Assembly (NCBI RefSeq): GCF_001420995.1
Contig: NZ_CP012184.1
Coordinates: 790,501 to 854,500, forward strand
DNA length: 64,000 nt
DNA from: Pseudonocardia sp. EC080619-01
GTDB taxonomy: Bacteria > Actinomycetota > Actinomycetes > Mycobacteriales > Pseudonocardiaceae
Direction of reading: 5' to 3'
Part shown: in pieces, positions 1 through 8,779 of the stretch
Position numbering within the stretch: the first letter of the stretch is position 1
How the letters are laid out: every line of letters starts with the position of its first letter
Notes under the pieces: generated by a model
What the model was told of the DNA's origin: nothing
Seen by the model: only the letters and a program-made list of their open reading frames with translations
Databases searched by the model: none
Position numbers and translations under genes: made by a program

Positions 1-1
1 G

Positions 2-130
2 GAGGTCGACCGGGCGACCGCGCGGGCGCTGGCCCGCGACGCGGCCGGGCACCTGCCGGCGCCCGTCGAGCGGCTGCGGCAGGGCCTGGCGGAGACCGCC
101 GCCGCGGCCGGCGTCGCCGTCCGGCGCTGA
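2..130 (+). CDS. C-terminal fragment of an unidentified protein
   Basis: An open frame enters from the left edge and stops at TGA 128-130. It gives only 42 residues, rich in Ala, Arg, Glu and Leu, with the look of a C-terminal helix. This is too short to name. It ends 3 bp before the stop codon of the convergent copper amine oxidase, so the two genes are tail to tail with no room for a terminator. The frame has actinobacterial codon use with G or C at nearly every third position. Confidence 0.6.
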   Translation, partial: EVDRATARALARDAAGHLPAPVERLRQGLAETAAAAGVAVRR

Positions 131-133
131 CGG

Positions 134-1996
134 TCAGCGCCCCGGCGGCACGTCGAGGGTCGGGTTCCGGTCGAAGAAACCCGAGGGCGTCAGCCGGAAC
201 CCGCAGGACGCGGTCGGCATCACCGGCCAGTCCTCCGGACGCGGGAAGTGGGTCACGCCGAAGGTGTGCCAGAGCGTCAGCTCGACGCCGTCGACGTCAC
301 GGTCCTCCCCCACCCACGCCGGCAGTCCCGCCCCGCCGCCGTGCTGGTTCACCAGCTCACCCGCCGGGTAGCGACGCTGCGGGTCGTAGGCGGTGACCCA
401 CAGGTGCCGGCTCGCGAACGCGGCCCGGCCGGCGATCGAGGAGCCGTCGTCGGCGAGCAGGGCCGGCCCGTCCTCCGGCTCCAGCACGTACGCGGTCGGG
501 TCGCCGAACCGGTTGCGCGCCTCGGCGGAGGAGACCCTCCACACGCGACCGGCGCCGCGGTCGGCGAACCGGCCGGCCTCGCGTTCGGACGCGATCCGGG
601 TGACGGTGCGCTCGAACGCGTTGCCGTAGGGGTTGTCCGCCGAGACCGGCAGCCGCCGCACGTCGAGCTCGTCGACCGCACCCCGCGCGCCGTCGACGGT
701 CAGGTCGAGGCGGGCGCAGAACAGGTGCTGGTGGTACGGCGCGCCGAGGCCGGGCGCGACCTGGCTCGACCAGCGGGACGCCCGCTCGTCGTAGGCGCCG
801 GTGAACACGACCCCGGTGGACTTCACGTCCAGCTCGATCGCGCCGTCGGGGTGGAGGTGCCAGTAGAAGCCGTAGTCGTAGTTGCCGATCGTCGCGAAGA
901 ACGAGACCACCAGGCGACGGCGGCGCCGCACCGCCTGCTTCCCGGTGAAGACGTCGGTGTGCTTCCAGAGCACGCCGTCGTCCTCCTCGTGCAGGCAGAC
1001 CGCGTTGCGGATCGTGCGGGGCCGCGCGTCCGGGTCGGCGACGACGGCGTCGACATAGTGGATCTCGCCGACGCAGTCGCACCCGAGCTCGAGCGAGTTC
1101 GCCTGCTGCCCGAGCAGGTACTCACCGGCGTCGAAGTAGTTCTGCCAGAAGCGGACCGGACCGGGGTCGGCGTAGGGGACGACCATCTCGGCGACCGACA
1201 CCCGGTGCGCCACCGGCCGGCCGGAGATCGAGAGCTGCTGCAGGACGAGGCCCTCGCGCGGGTCGAAGCCGATCCGGAAGCGCCAGCCCTCCCACTCGAC
1301 GACGTCGTCGCCGGACACGGTGAAGCTGGCACCCTCGGGCTGGGTGACGTGCAGGGGCCGCCGGGTCTCACGGTAGGGGCCCTCGCCGAAGTTGCCCTCC
1401 TCCTCGGGGATCGGGACGACCCCGGTGTCGACGAGCTCGACGACCCGGCGCTCCAGCAGGTCCACATAGGCCACGACGCCGTCGATCGGGTGCGCCCACG
1501 GGCTGTCGTCCGGGCGGTGCTGCAGGAACGACAGCACCCGCAGCATCCGGCGCCCCTCCTCACCCGGGAGCCCGAACGAACCCGCCGACAGCGGGCACGC
1601 CGCGACCAGCGAGACGTCCTCGACGCCCCGTTCCGCCATCGCGGCCAGCCAGCCGGGGTCGGCCTTCACGATCGCGTCGACGCCCTCCATCTCCTCACCC
1701 GTGATCGGGGGCTGGCCGTCGACGGCCGGATCGTGCTCGACCGTGGCGTCCACCGTGGACCGGGTGAGCGACGCGATCACCGTGCGGGACGTGCCGGACG
1801 CCGGGTCCAGCAGGACGGCGCGCACCCGGCGGTCCACCGGGTCGCCGTCGCGGTGGGCGGCGACCTCGGCCCGGGGCGGCTCCTCCAGTGCGAGGACCGG
1901 CACGCGCACGCCCGGACCGAGCAGGTCGTGCGACGTCAGCAGTGCGCGTGCGGCGTCGATCTCGGCGGCGGTGAGCCGGGACAGCGGGTGGATCAT
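134..1996 (-). CDS. Copper-containing primary amine oxidase
   Basis: Oxidises primary amines to aldehydes with release of ammonia and hydrogen peroxide, using a topaquinone made from its own tyrosine plus one copper ion. The protein is 620 aa, a normal length for the family. The topaquinone consensus N-Y-D-Y lies at about residues 372-375, so Tyr373 should be the cofactor precursor. The copper ligands are visible as H-Q-H at 422-424 and the late histidine in V-T-H-F-P-R-P-E-D-W near 583. I chose ATG at 1996 because GGAGAGG lies 5 nt upstream; the frame stays open 23 codons further without a better site. There is no signal peptide, so it is probably cytosolic. The gene stands alone; substrate (tyramine, phenethylamine or histamine) cannot be read from sequence. 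Confidence 0.93.
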   Translation of the reverse strand: MIHPLSRLTAAEIDAARALLTSHDLLGPGVRVPVLALEEPPRAEVAAHRDGDPVDRRVRAVLLDPASGTSRTVIASLTRSTVDATVEHDPAVDGQPPITGEEMEGVDAIVKADPGWLAAMAERGVEDVSLVAACPLSAGSFGLPGEEGRRMLRVLSFLQHRPDDSPWAHPIDGVVAYVDLLERRVVELVDTGVVPIPEEEGNFGEGPYRETRRPLHVTQPEGASFTVSGDDVVEWEGWRFRIGFDPREGLVLQQLSISGRPVAHRVSVAEMVVPYADPGPVRFWQNYFDAGEYLLGQQANSLELGCDCVGEIHYVDAVVADPDARPRTIRNAVCLHEEDDGVLWKHTDVFTGKQAVRRRRRLVVSFFATIGNYDYGFYWHLHPDGAIELDVKSTGVVFTGAYDERASRWSSQVAPGLGAPYHQHLFCARLDLTVDGARGAVDELDVRRLPVSADNPYGNAFERTVTRIASEREAGRFADRGAGRVWRVSSAEARNRFGDPTAYVLEPEDGPALLADDGSSIAGRAAFASRHLWVTAYDPQRRYPAGELVNQHGGGAGLPAWVGEDRDVDGVELTLWHTFGVTHFPRPEDWPVMPTASCGFRLTPSGFFDRNPTLDVPPGR

Positions 1997-2239
1997 GCGA
2001 CCTCTCCAGTCGTGCCGGTGCGTGCCGCCGACCCTGCCACGCGGGACCGGGCTCGCGCCGATCACGACCGGGGGCTCACGTGCGACGACGGTGGGTCACC
2101 GGCAACGGTGGCGTGCGCCTCGAATCTCGCTCCGGAGGCCCAAGCGACACCGGTTACCGGTACGTTCAGTACCGATCAACTAGTCCGACCGGGTGGCTCG
2201 CACCGTCCGGACGGCCTACCGCGAGGAGGTAACGCGACC

Positions 2240-3061
2240 GTGAGTAACAGCGTCTTCGCCGGTTCCCCGTTCCTGCGCGAGAGTGCGGCCGTCGACCACC
2301 GGGCCGGCGGCGTCCGGACCGCCCTGCGGACCCGGCACGACCGCGCCGCGACCGACGTCCGCGCCGCCGGCCGGTCCGGCGACGAGAAGGGCCTGCTCGA
2401 CGCGACCCGGCGCCTGGAGCAGCTGCTCGCCGCGGCCCGCCGCGAGCTCGGTGCGCGCGACGCCGACACCCTCGTCGTCGAGGGCACCCTGTCGGTCGCG
2501 TACCTGCTCGGTGACGACGAGACCCGCGGCCTCGAGCTGGCCGCCCGCAACCTGGCGGCTCGCGAGCAGGAGTTCGGCGCCGACCACCCGGCCTCGCTGG
2601 CCGCCGCCGACGCGCTCGCCGCGGCACACCGCGTCACCGGCCGCCCCGAGGAGGCCGTCGCCCGGCACGAGGACGTGATCACCCGGCGCGGGCGCGTGCT
2701 GGGCGACGCGCACCCGTGCACCGTCGCCTCCCGCGCGGCGCTCGCCGTGGCCCGCGCCGACGCGGGCGACCTGCGCGGCGCCGCCGGGCTGCTGTCGTCC
2801 ACGCTGGACACCGCCGACCGGTTCCTCGGGCCGAGCCACCCGGTGACCGACGACGTCCGCGAGCTGCTGGCCGAGTGTCGTGAGGCGCTGGCCGACGAGG
2901 CGCTCGCCGCCGTCCGCCCGGGCCGCGAGGAACCGGCCGACGAGCCCACGGAGGAGCCCACCGGTCTGCTCCCCGTGCTCTCCCGGGTCCCCGACCCCCG
3001 CGAGGAGACGCGCCCGATCTTCTTCGACCGGCCCTCCGGACCGCTGCCGGTCATCGGCTGA
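2240..3061 (+). CDS. Tetratricopeptide-repeat protein
   Basis: A 273-aa soluble protein of kinesin-light-chain type TPR repeats. Repeat units with the hallmark G-x-x-H-P sit near residues 112, 154 and 196 (GADHP, GDAHP, GPSHP), each followed by paired helices. The last 60 residues are a Pro/Glu-rich, probably disordered tail. GTG at 2240 is preceded by GAGGAGGT with good spacing. A much longer open frame runs upstream, but it is antisense to the amine oxidase and is not coding. TPR proteins of this kind scaffold partner proteins; no partner is suggested by neighbours. Its last 11 bases overlap the runaway end of the frameshifted HNH gene on the other strand. Confidence 0.8.
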   Translation: MSNSVFAGSPFLRESAAVDHRAGGVRTALRTRHDRAATDVRAAGRSGDEKGLLDATRRLEQLLAAARRELGARDADTLVVEGTLSVAYLLGDDETRGLELAARNLAAREQEFGADHPASLAAADALAAAHRVTGRPEEAVARHEDVITRRGRVLGDAHPCTVASRAALAVARADAGDLRGAAGLLSSTLDTADRFLGPSHPVTDDVRELLAECREALADEALAAVRPGREEPADEPTEEPTGLLPVLSRVPDPREETRPIFFDRPSGPLPVIG

Positions 3062-3211
3062 TCCACCGGTCCCACGACACCGCCTCCCGGGACCCACCGC
3101 CGGGCAGCCTCCCCTCGCGGTGGGCCGGCCGGAGGACCCCCGCGGTCGGGAGTGGACGCGGACGCCGCCAGGCCGCAGGTGGGATCGCCGCGCGCCACGT
3201 GCGCACGTCGG

Positions 3212-4475
3212 TCATCCGGGAGCCCGGTAGGTGTGTCCGGTCGGGGTGGTGGTGCGGACCTGTCCGTCCGGCCCGCGGGCCACCCGCCAGCCCGCTTGTT
3301 CGCGGACGTGGTTGTGGAACTCGCACACCCCTGCCGTTGTCGAGCTCGGTCGCTCCCCCGTCGGCATCGCGGTGGATGTGGTCGACGTGCCGTACCGGGG
3401 CGTCGCAGTAGGGCTCGGTGCACCGGTTCCCCGCGCGCGCTCGGACCAGGCGGGCGAGGAGACCGGTGAAGGTGCGCTGGCGGGAGTCCCCGCCGATCAC
3501 GACGCCGTCGGAGGTGATCAGGCGGCGCAGGGTCTTCCTCCCCTCGCCCGTGGCCAGGAGTTCGACCGGGACCGGGCCGTGGCCGGAGATCTCCGCCGGC
3601 AACGGCGAGTCCGGGTCCAGCAGCGCCTCGACCGGCACCACGACCTGGACCTCGACACCCACATCGGTCGCCACCACCTGCCCGGTGAGGCGCTCGACCA
3701 GGGTGTCGGCCATGACCTGCCCGCGGGTCCGGGTCAGTGGTGCCGGGTTCACCGACACCTCGGTGAACGCCTTGTTCAGGGCGGCCAGACATGCCACACC
3801 CTGCTCGACCGGCAGATACGCGGTCAGATACGTCATCGCATCCGGCCCCGGGCGCAACGTCACACGCCGCTCTGCGCGGGCCGACTCGACCCGGGCCCGG
3901 AACTTCCCCGGCGCCACCTCGGCGGCGAACTTGCGTACGAGGTCCTGCAACCGCCGGATCCCCAGCCGGGTCAGATCGTGGCCGGCCAGACGAACATCCA
4001 CCGCAGCACGTTCGGCGCGGTCGAGATCCGAGCAGGCGCTCACCACCGCCGTCACCTTGAGCGCCGACAGCTCCCCGGCGGCGAACAGCCCACGGACGTG
4101 ATCGAGACCGTCGTGCAGATCCCGGGCCGTACCCACCCGGCGCCGCGCCTCGGCCGGCGACACCCGACAGGCCAACCCGACCTGAGCCACCACACCCCGC
4201 TGCAACCGATCCGGATCCGTCCGCCCGGCCGCGATGCCGTTCTCCACATGGAGCCGCGCGAACGCCCGCACCCGAGTGGCCTGCAGCGCCGCGAGGAAGT
4301 GCTGCACCGACTCCAGCTGCTGGATCTGATCGATCAACTCGGCTTCGGACACACCGGACAGGTCGTCGTGCGCGGCCTGCTCCACCGCCAGCTGCACCAG
4401 CGCCAGATCGACCTGAGGGAACCCCGGATCCCCGGCAGGGAGGCCGGTGCGTGGAGGTTCCTGGACCGCGGTCAT
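3212..4475 (-). pseudogene. DUF222/HNH endonuclease (13E12-type), frameshifted in the HNH motif
   Basis: The N-terminal three quarters is a standard DUF222 domain, followed by the start of an HNH nuclease (R-C-x4-C then H-V-D-H, D-A-D-G-G, L-D-N-G). Directly after D-N-G the frame goes wrong near 3323-3330. The family's last element, V-C-E-F-H-N-H, is still encoded perfectly in another frame and continues to a natural stop at 3212. Loss of two bases in a GT repeat (or gain of one) explains it. As read, the protein instead runs on in an alien frame to 3051. A repaired product would be about 421 aa. ATG 4475 sits 14 bp from a LexA box. Either the nuclease is dead or the base call is wrong. Confidence 0.8.
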
Positions 4476-4489
4476 AGGGCCGAGTGTAC

Positions 4490-4505
4490 TCGACCATATG
4501 TTCGA
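4490..4505. promoter_or_regulatory. LexA (SOS) box upstream of the DUF222/HNH gene
   Basis: TCGACCATATGTTCGA matches the actinobacterial SOS box TCGAAC-N4-GTTCGA at all but one position (C for A at position 5 on this strand). It lies 14 bp upstream of the HNH start codon. Mycobacterial 13E12 genes are known LexA targets with such boxes, so DNA-damage induction of this gene is expected. Confidence 0.75.
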
Positions 4506-4832
4506 TCCGCTAGTACGTCGTTTGCGCCCCCACACCCGTGACCTGCGAGGGAGCGCGCGAACCACTCGGTGCCGGCGATCGTCCCGGGACGTCGGCCGCT
4601 GCCGAGCACGTTCGCGGAGCCGCCTTCGTCCGAGTCGACCGGCAGATGATGCGCCCCCTCCACTCCGGCACCACCGCGGATCGCCTCACCTCTCGCCCTG
4701 GCGAACCGGCCCCGAGCCTGTACCGCCCCGGAAACGTCACGGACCACACGGTCGACTGCACAGACCTCGGCTCGCACACCTCCGCCACGGACCTCCGCCC
4801 GCCACATGATCACCCGAGGCCGCGGCCCACCC
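4506..4832. other. Non-coding spacer between TetR stop and SOS box
   Basis: About 330 bp with no frame that looks coding on either strand. It should hold the promoter of the HNH gene at its left end and the transcription end of the TetR gene at its right end. I see no strong hairpin, repeat or RNA gene here. Confidence 0.4.
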
Positions 4833-5459
4833 TCAGTCCCGGGCCACCAGCTTCATCAGCGTGTCGACGACGTCGTCGAAGGCCCGCTCCTGCGCCGTGC
4901 CGGAGAGCTCCCCGCACCACACCGGCGCCTGGCTCATCGTCGCGTGCAGGCACTGCAGCGTGGCGTCGGTGTCGACGACCGCGAACTCCCCGGCCGCGAG
5001 CCCCTCGGTCAGCACGGCCCGGAACACCGCGTCGTGCCGGCGCCGGAGCGCCTTGATCCGGGTGCGCTGCGCGGCGGGCCAGGTGCTGGGCACCAGGAAC
5101 AGCCGCAGCGCCGCGGGGTACTCGCGCACCGCGATCGTCACGTGCTCGCGCATCAGGGCCCGCAGCCGTCGGGCGGCGCTCCCTTCCCGACCGGCCGGGA
5201 GGCTCTCCAGGCGGCTCGTCCAGTCGTCGCCGAGGGTCTCGATCGCAGCGGTGACCAACTCGTCCTTGCCGGGGAAGTAGTAGTAGAGCGACCCCTTCGT
5301 GACATCGAGGCGCTCGGCCACGTCCTCCAGGCTGACCGCGTCGTACCCGCGCTCGCCGACGAGCTCGGCGGCCGTCGTCAGGATCTGCCGGATCCGGCGG
5401 CCGCGCTTGCGCTGCACCCGCCCGACCGGCTCCTCGCCCACGCGCGCCGCGTCCGTCAT
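4833..5459 (-). CDS. TetR/AcrR family transcriptional regulator
   Basis: A 208-aa regulator with an N-terminal TetR helix-turn-helix (about residues 18-65; recognition region V-T-K-G-S-L-Y-Y-Y-F) and a ligand-binding C-terminal domain. It is transcribed away from the acyl-CoA operon that begins at 5607, and an inverted repeat lies between them. This is the classic layout for a repressor that senses an acyl-CoA or related catabolite of the pathway. ATG 5459 follows GGAGGT by 6 nt; a GTG just in front is possible but less well spaced. Confidence 0.9.
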   Translation of the reverse strand: MTDAARVGEEPVGRVQRKRGRRIRQILTTAAELVGERGYDAVSLEDVAERLDVTKGSLYYYFPGKDELVTAAIETLGDDWTSRLESLPAGREGSAARRLRALMREHVTIAVREYPAALRLFLVPSTWPAAQRTRIKALRRRHDAVFRAVLTEGLAAGEFAVVDTDATLQCLHATMSQAPVWCGELSGTAQERAFDDVVDTLMKLVARD

Positions 5460-5531
5460 CACTCCACCTCCGCCGAAACCTCCGCCGACCAGTCTCGCAC
5501 CGGCCGCGCGGGCACCTCACGGGCTCCAGTA

Positions 5532-5560
5532 TTGACCTACGAGTCAAGTTTTGTCATTGT
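5532..5560 (+). promoter_or_regulatory. Promoter and likely TetR operator of the acyl-CoA operon
   Basis: TTGACC (5532-5537) and CATTGT (5555-5560) are 17 bp apart and form a plausible housekeeping promoter. The -35 box is one arm of an inverted repeat TTGAC-N6-GTCAA (5532-5547), so a repressor bound there would block the promoter. The divergent TetR protein is the obvious candidate. The assignment is inference. Confidence 0.5.
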
Positions 5561-5606
5561 CGTCAGAGTTCGACGCCGAGGTCGATACCCAGAGGAGGTC
5601 GGCGAC

Positions 5607-6767
5607 GTGGACTTCGCCCCCACCGAGAGCCAGCGCGCGCACCGCGACCGGGCCCGCGCGTTCGCGGAGTCGGTGCTGCTGCCCGGCTACCGGGGCCGGG
5701 AGGCCGCCGGCCGGATCGACCCGGACCTGCGCCGCGACATGGGCCGCGCGGGCCTGATCGGCCCGCAGCTGCCCACCGGTCTCGGCGGCGGCGGGACGGA
5801 CCGGCTCACCGCGGGCCTCGTCGTCGAGGAGATCGGCCGCGGCGACATCAACGTCGGCTACCTGAACGTCGTCGGCGCGCTGACCGGCCGGATCCTCGCC
5901 GCCAACGCGACGTCCGAGCTCGCCGCGCACTGGGTGCCGCGGATCTGCTCCGGGGAGGAGATCGTCGGGATCGGGCTGACCGAGCCGCACGCCGGGTCCG
6001 ACGCCGGCGTCCCCCGGCTGACCGCGACCCGCGACGGCACGTCCGACGACGCCGACTGGGTCCTCGACGGCGTCAAGTCGCTGTCGTTCGCCGCCGACGC
6101 CGCCGCGGTCGTCGTCTTCGCCCGCACCGGCGGGTCCACCGAGCGCGGCCGCGACATCTCCGCGTTCCTCGTGCCGCTCGACCGGCCCGGCGTGACCGTC
6201 GAGCCGTACCCGGACATGGGCACCCGCGCCGTCGGCCGCGGGGCCGCCCACCTCGACCGGGTCCGCGTCCCCGCCGACCACCTGCTCGGACCCGAGGGGC
6301 AGGGGTTCGGTCAGGTCATGTCCGGGTTCGACTTCTCCCGGGCGCTGATCGGGCTGCAGTGTCTCGGCTGCGCGCAGCAGACCGTCGACGAGACCTGGCG
6401 GTACGTGTCGGAGCGCGAGGCGTTCGACCGGCCGCTGTCGGTCAACCAGGGCGTCTCGTTCCCGCTCGCCGAGGCCGACACGCTGCTCGCCGCGGCCCGC
6501 GGGCTCTGCCACCGCGCGCTCTGGCTCGCCGACGCCGGTGAGCCGCACACCGCCGAGGCCGCGATGTGCAAGTGGTTCGCCCCGAAGACGGCCCACGACC
6601 AGATCACCCAGTGCCTGCTGCTGCACGGCCAGTACGGCTACCGCACCGAGCTGCCGATCGAGCAGCGGTTGCGGGACGTGCTCGGCCTGCAGATCGGCGA
6701 CGGCACCGCCCAGATCATGAAGCTCGTCATCGCCCGCCGGCGGCTGGGCCGCGGGCTCGCACCCTGA
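5607..6767 (+). CDS. Acyl-CoA dehydrogenase, cyclohexanecarboxyl-CoA dehydrogenase-like
   Basis: A 386-aa flavoprotein with the usual three-domain acyl-CoA dehydrogenase layout; the FAD/substrate signature around G-L-T-E-P-H-A-G-S-D lies near residues 125-135. The first gene of a five-gene operon. Where most family members carry the catalytic glutamate in an E-G-T motif, this one has Asp365 (G-D-G-T-A-Q-I), which is a functional acid but unusual. Together with the BadH-like gene next door, it suggests oxidation of a ring acyl-CoA such as cyclohexanecarboxyl-CoA. GTG 5607 is preceded by GAGGAGGT. Substrate is inferred from context only. Confidence 0.82.
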   Translation: MDFAPTESQRAHRDRARAFAESVLLPGYRGREAAGRIDPDLRRDMGRAGLIGPQLPTGLGGGGTDRLTAGLVVEEIGRGDINVGYLNVVGALTGRILAANATSELAAHWVPRICSGEEIVGIGLTEPHAGSDAGVPRLTATRDGTSDDADWVLDGVKSLSFAADAAAVVVFARTGGSTERGRDISAFLVPLDRPGVTVEPYPDMGTRAVGRGAAHLDRVRVPADHLLGPEGQGFGQVMSGFDFSRALIGLQCLGCAQQTVDETWRYVSEREAFDRPLSVNQGVSFPLAEADTLLAAARGLCHRALWLADAGEPHTAEAAMCKWFAPKTAHDQITQCLLLHGQYGYRTELPIEQRLRDVLGLQIGDGTAQIMKLVIARRRLGRGLAP

Positions 6768-6798
6768 CTCACCCGACCGACCACGAGGAGAACACCCG

Positions 6799-7545
6799 AT
6801 GGGCAGGATGGACGACAGGACCGTGATCGTGACCGGCGCCGGGCGCGGCATCGGCCGCGCGATCGCCGAGCGGCTGGCGGCCGAGGGCGCCGCCGTCGCG
6901 GTCACCGACGTCGACGAGGCGACCGCGGCCGGGACCGCCGCGGAGATCGGCGGACGGGCGGTCGGGATCCGGGCGGACGTCGCCGACCCGGAGTCGGTGC
7001 GGTCCATGGTGGACCGGGTCCGCGCGGAGTACGGCCGGATCGACGTCCTGGTGAACAACGCCGGCTGGGACAAGGTCGGCCCGTTCGTCGACTCCGACCC
7101 CGCCGACTGGGACCGGATCATCCGGATCAACCTCTACGGCGTCCTGCACACCGCACACGCCGTGGTCCCGGTGATGGTCGAGCAGGGCGGCGGGACGGTG
7201 GTCAACCTGGCCTCCGACGCCGGCCGGGTCGGCTCGTCCGGCGAGGCGGTCTACTCCGCGGCGAAGGGCGGGGTCATCTCCTTCACCAAGACCCTCGCCC
7301 GCGAGGTCGCCCGGAACGGGATCAACGCCAACTGCGTGTGCCCCGGTCCGACCGACACCGCCCTGTTCGCCTCGGTCGTCGAGGGCAACGACAGGCTGCG
7401 CGACGCGCTGGTCAAGGCCATCCCGTTCCGCAGGCTCGCGCAGCCGGAGGACCTCGCGGCCACCGTCGCGTTCTTCGCCTCCCCTGACGCCTCGTACCTC
7501 ACCGGGCAGACCGTCAGCGTCAGCGGCGGCCTCTCGATGGCCTGA
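6799..7545 (+). CDS. badH: SDR dehydrogenase, 2-hydroxycyclohexanecarboxyl-CoA dehydrogenase (BadH)-like
   Basis: A 248-aa short-chain dehydrogenase. The Rossmann motif T-G-A-G-R-G-I-G is at about residues 12-19, N-N-A-G at about 86-89, and the catalytic Y-x3-K at Tyr152/Lys156. Several stretches shared with Rhodopseudomonas BadH are recognisable: L-V-N-N-A-G-W-D, G-S-S-G-E-A-V-Y, C-P-G-P-T-D-T-A and the C-terminal V-S-G-G-L. BadH oxidises the ring hydroxyl of 2-hydroxycyclohexanecarboxyl-CoA to a ketone ahead of ring opening. The start follows GAGGAG and lies 31 bp after the dehydrogenase gene. Confidence 0.8.
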   Translation: MGRMDDRTVIVTGAGRGIGRAIAERLAAEGAAVAVTDVDEATAAGTAAEIGGRAVGIRADVADPESVRSMVDRVRAEYGRIDVLVNNAGWDKVGPFVDSDPADWDRIIRINLYGVLHTAHAVVPVMVEQGGGTVVNLASDAGRVGSSGEAVYSAAKGGVISFTKTLAREVARNGINANCVCPGPTDTALFASVVEGNDRLRDALVKAIPFRRLAQPEDLAATVAFFASPDASYLTGQTVSVSGGLSMA

Positions 7546-7555
7546 TCGGCGCGCC

Positions 7556-8737
7556 GTGGACACCACCTCCGCACACGACCTCCTCGACCTCGACGACCTG
7601 CTCACCGACGACGAGCGCGCCTGGCGCGAGCACGTCCGCGGGTTCGTCGCCGAGCGCGTCACCCCGCATGTCGCCGACTGGTTCGAGCGGGCACACCTGC
7701 CCCGCGAGCTGATCCCCGAGCTGGGCCGGGCCGGGCTGCTCGGCGCGCACCTGCACGGCCCGGGATGTCCGGGCCGCAGCGCCGTCGAGTACGGGCTCGC
7801 CGCGGCCGAGCTGGAGGCGGCCGACTCCGGGATCCGGACGATCGTCAGCGTCCAGGGCTCGCTCGCCATGACCGCGATCGACCGGTTCGGCACCGACGAG
7901 CAGCGGGAACGCTGGCTGCCCGGGATGGCAGCGGGCGAGCTCGTCGGCTGCTTCGGGCTCACCGAGCCCGGGTCCGGCAGCGACCCGGCGAGCATGACCA
8001 CCCGCGCCGAGCCCGACGGCGTCGGCTGGGTGCTGCACGGCGCGAAACGCTGGATCGGCCTCGCGACGATCGCCGACGTCGCCGTCGTCTGGGCGCGGAC
8101 GCCGGACGGGATCCGCGGGTTCTGCGTCCCGACCGGCACCGACGGGTTCACCGCCACCCCGATCGAGCCGAAGCTGGGGCTCCGGACGTCGGTGCAGGCC
8201 GACGTCGTGCTCGACGGCGTCCGGCTCCCCGGCGACGCGGTCCTGCCCGGCGCGACCGGCCTGCGCGGCCCCTTCACCTGCCTGAACGAGGCCCGCTACG
8301 GGATCATGTGGGGCGCGATGGGCGCCGCTCGCGACGCCTGGACGACGGCGTGGCGCTACACGCTGGAGCGCCGGCAGTTCGGGACGCCGCTGGCCGCGTT
8401 CCAGCTGACCCAGCAGAAGCTCGTCGACACCGCGCTGGAGCTGCAGAAGGGCATGCTCGTCGCGCTGCGCACCGGCCGGCTCAAGGACGCGGGACGGCTG
8501 CGCCCGGAGCAGATCTCGGTCGGCAAGCTCAACAACGTCCGCGAGGCGATCGACATCTGCCGGACGGCGCGCACGATGCTCGGCGGGAACGGCCTGTCCG
8601 CCGCGTACCCGCCGCTGCGGCACGCGGCGAACCTGGAGGCGGTCCGGACCTACGAGGGCACCGACGAGATCCACACGCTGATCCTCGGCCGGGCCCTCAC
8701 CGGGATCCCGGCCTTCACCGCGGGCGGTGCGGGGTGA
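7556..8737 (+). CDS. Acyl-CoA dehydrogenase of the glutaryl-CoA dehydrogenase type
   Basis: A 393-aa FAD enzyme. It carries the glutaryl-CoA dehydrogenase hallmarks: S-G-I-R before S-V-Q-G-S-L (the arginine that binds the distal carboxylate), C-F-G-L-T-E-P, F-Q-L-T-Q-x-K-L and Y-E-G-T with Glu367 as base. Glutaryl-CoA dehydrogenase oxidises and decarboxylates glutaryl-CoA to crotonyl-CoA. In a ring-cleavage operon it could also act on pimeloyl-CoA or a related dicarboxylyl-CoA. GTG 7556 is 10 bp after the previous stop with no clear ribosome site, so translation may be coupled. A close paralogue is encoded at 31301-32485. Confidence 0.82.
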   Translation: MDTTSAHDLLDLDDLLTDDERAWREHVRGFVAERVTPHVADWFERAHLPRELIPELGRAGLLGAHLHGPGCPGRSAVEYGLAAAELEAADSGIRTIVSVQGSLAMTAIDRFGTDEQRERWLPGMAAGELVGCFGLTEPGSGSDPASMTTRAEPDGVGWVLHGAKRWIGLATIADVAVVWARTPDGIRGFCVPTGTDGFTATPIEPKLGLRTSVQADVVLDGVRLPGDAVLPGATGLRGPFTCLNEARYGIMWGAMGAARDAWTTAWRYTLERRQFGTPLAAFQLTQQKLVDTALELQKGMLVALRTGRLKDAGRLRPEQISVGKLNNVREAIDICRTARTMLGGNGLSAAYPPLRHAANLEAVRTYEGTDEIHTLILGRALTGIPAFTAGGAG

Positions 8738-8779
8738 CCCGCCCGGCCCGCACCTGACGCCCTCGACGAGGAGGAGCCG

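Noticed and set aside
248..2239. Long + strand open frame upstream of the TPR protein (937 codons in total)
   Set aside because: It is antisense to the copper amine oxidase, whose motifs are intact. In 73% GC DNA the opposite strand of a gene often stays open. The real start at 2240 has a strong ribosome site.
1997..2239. ACCGGTTACCGGT tandem near 2148 as an operator
   Set aside because: Such CCGG-rich palindromes arise often by chance at this GC content, and no regulator gene is adjacent.
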